Part shown: piece by piece, positions 6,075 to 7,055 of the stretch
How positions within the stretch are numbered: the first letter of the stretch is position 1
Layout: each line of letters starts with the position of its first letter
DNA from: Acidobacteriota bacterium
Lineage (GTDB): Bacteria > Acidobacteriota > Vicinamibacteria > Vicinamibacterales > JAFNAJ01
NCBI GenBank assembly: GCA_017860085.1
Contig: JAFNAJ010000145.1
Coordinates: 1 to 7,055 of the forward strand
Length of the DNA stretch: 7,055 bases
Reading direction: 5' to 3'
The notes under the pieces: model-generated
Database searches by the model: none
What the model was told of the DNA's origin: nothing
The model's input: the letters and a program-made list of their open reading frames with translations, nothing else
Position numbers and translations under genes: made by a program

Positions 6075-7055
6075 ATGCGCGTCGGCATCGACGGTCGCGA
6101 ACTGCGGGGGTCGCGCACAGGGGTCGGGCGGTATCTCATCGAGCTGCTCGCACGCTGGACCCGCGACGCCGAGGCCTCGCGGCACACGCTCGTGCTGTTC
6201 ACGCCCGAGGCCATCGACACCGCGCCTTGGAACGGGTCTGGCGGCGCGACGCTGGCCGTCAACCCCGTGCCTGGCGGAGGGGGAACCGCGTGGGAGCAGG
6301 TGGCGCTGCGCCGAGCCGCCAGGCGCCACGCCCTCGATGTGTTCTTCGCCCCGGGGTACACGGCCCCGCTGGCGCTCGGCCTCCCCGTGGTCGTGGCCGT
6401 GCACGATGTGAGCTTCGCCGCGCACCCGGAGTGGTTCCGCTGGCGCGAGGGGCTGCGGCGGCGACTCGTGACGCGGGCCGCGACCCGGCAGGCGACCACG
6501 GTCTTGGCGCTCACCGAGTTCGGTCGGCGCGAGATCGAGACCCATCTCGGCGTCCCTTCGAAGAAGGTCAGGGTCATCAGCCCCGGTGCCGACCCTCACC
6601 CGTGCTTTGCCGCTCCGCACCTCTCGCGCACGCCGGCAGCGGGCATGCACGAGCCCCTGATCCTGTTCGCAGGCTCGATTTTCAACCGCCGCAACGTGCC
6701 GCTGCTCCTCCGCGGGTTCGCACGTCTCGCGGCGCGCCACCCTGAGGTCCGTCTCGAGATCGTGGGTGAGAACCGCACGCACCCGCATGAAGACATCGGC
6801 GCCCTGATCGAGGCTGCCAACCAGGGCGCGCGGGTCACGCTGCGGCGCTACGTTCCCGATGAGACGTTGGCCGGGCTCTACAGCCGTGCCCGGGCGTTTG
6901 CGTTTCTGTCGTCGTACGAGGGCTTCGCGCTCACCCCGCTCGAGGCGCTCCGCTCAGGTGTACCGCCGGTGCTGCTCGATACGCCCGTGGCTCGAGAGGT
7001 GTACGACGAGGCCGCGCTCTTCGTCGCCGACCACGACGAAGCCGGTCTCGCAGCA
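6075..7055 (+). CDS. GT4-type glycosyltransferase (partial at right edge)
   Basis: This is a second predicted GT-B glycosyltransferase, open to the end of the window (327 residues seen, with perhaps 40-60 missing if it is of normal size). The N-terminal domain begins MRVGIDGREL with RTGVGRYLIELL at 14-25, the loop typical of GT4 enzymes with a small N-terminal turn, and has VAVHDVSF at 107-114. The donor domain has LFAGSIFNRRNVPLLLRGF at 197-215 and the EX7E motif YEGFALTPLEA (Glu282, Glu290). The Lys usually found in the donor-phosphate loop (RKN in the neighbour) is Arg206 here, a conservative change. The protein resembles its upstream neighbour in layout, so the pair may be an old duplication or two enzymes acting in sequence on one glycan. 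It starts 7 nt after the neighbour, with a strong ribosome site overlapping that stop. Further glycan genes may continue beyond the window. Donor and acceptor are unknown. Confidence 0.9.
   Translation, partial: MRVGIDGRELRGSRTGVGRYLIELLARWTRDAEASRHTLVLFTPEAIDTAPWNGSGGATLAVNPVPGGGGTAWEQVALRRAARRHALDVFFAPGYTAPLALGLPVVVAVHDVSFAAHPEWFRWREGLRRRLVTRAATRQATTVLALTEFGRREIETHLGVPSKKVRVISPGADPHPCFAAPHLSRTPAAGMHEPLILFAGSIFNRRNVPLLLRGFARLAARHPEVRLEIVGENRTHPHEDIGALIEAANQGARVTLRRYVPDETLAGLYSRARAFAFLSSYEGFALTPLEALRSGVPPVLLDTPVAREVYDEAALFVADHDEAGLAA

Noticed and set aside
5648..6788. Two minus-strand frames of about 310 codons over the glycosyltransferases
   Set aside because: The plus-strand frames carry complete GT4 motifs. 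The minus-strand products are Arg/Ala/Pro-rich without recognisable features.
1..7055. CRISPR arrays, tRNA or rRNA genes, integrase or toxin-antitoxin modules
   Set aside because: No regularly spaced direct repeats, RNA-gene-like segments or recognisable proteins of these kinds were found on either strand.

Overview
The window is strongly GC-rich, with G or C in nearly all third codon positions, and it is almost fully coding. It looks like a chromosomal segment of a Gram-negative-type bacterium, because it carries an MsbA-like lipid flippase next to sugar-nucleotide and glycosyltransferase genes. The order yicC - gmk - coaBC, the high GC and the protein styles suggest an acidobacterium of the Vicinamibacteria type. 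That placement rests on gene order and general appearance only and is tentative.

Layout. A leftward run occupies 1-4822 on the minus strand. Its transcription order is galE (UDP-sugar 4-epimerase), an MsbA-type ABC exporter, yicC (YicC/YloC endoribonuclease family), gmk (guanylate kinase), then the decarboxylase half of coaBC, which leaves the window at base 1. Gaps inside the run are +15, +4 and -11 nt, so it reads as one operon. Its likely promoter (perfect TTGACA, 17-nt spacer, extended -10) sits at 4846-4874. On the plus strand, two tandem GT4-type glycosyltransferases start at 4931 and 6075 and are spaced 7 nt apart. The second runs off the right edge. The 108-base region 4823-4930 is thus a divergent control region between a sugar-nucleotide/lipid export operon and a glycan assembly operon.

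How the genes fit together. GalE supplies UDP-galactose-type donors, the two glycosyltransferases would build a surface glycan, and the MsbA-like exporter would flip a lipid or lipid-linked substrate. YicC, Gmk and CoaBC are RNA-turnover, GTP-supply and coenzyme A functions carried by the same leftward transcript.

The clearest anomaly is the gmk/coaBC junction (about 340-407). The coaBC frame starts abruptly at a Ser-Pro-Glu-Ile segment and lacks the usual first 15-20 residues with the flavoprotein Gly-rich motif. The rpoZ gene that often sits between gmk and coaBC is absent. The short junction instead holds a perfect 28-bp palindrome and a segment of unknown origin. This could be a deletion or insertion scar, or an assembly join. 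Nothing else in the window points to an undescribed multi-gene system. The remaining genes are recognisable housekeeping or envelope families with some unusual residues and start sites.
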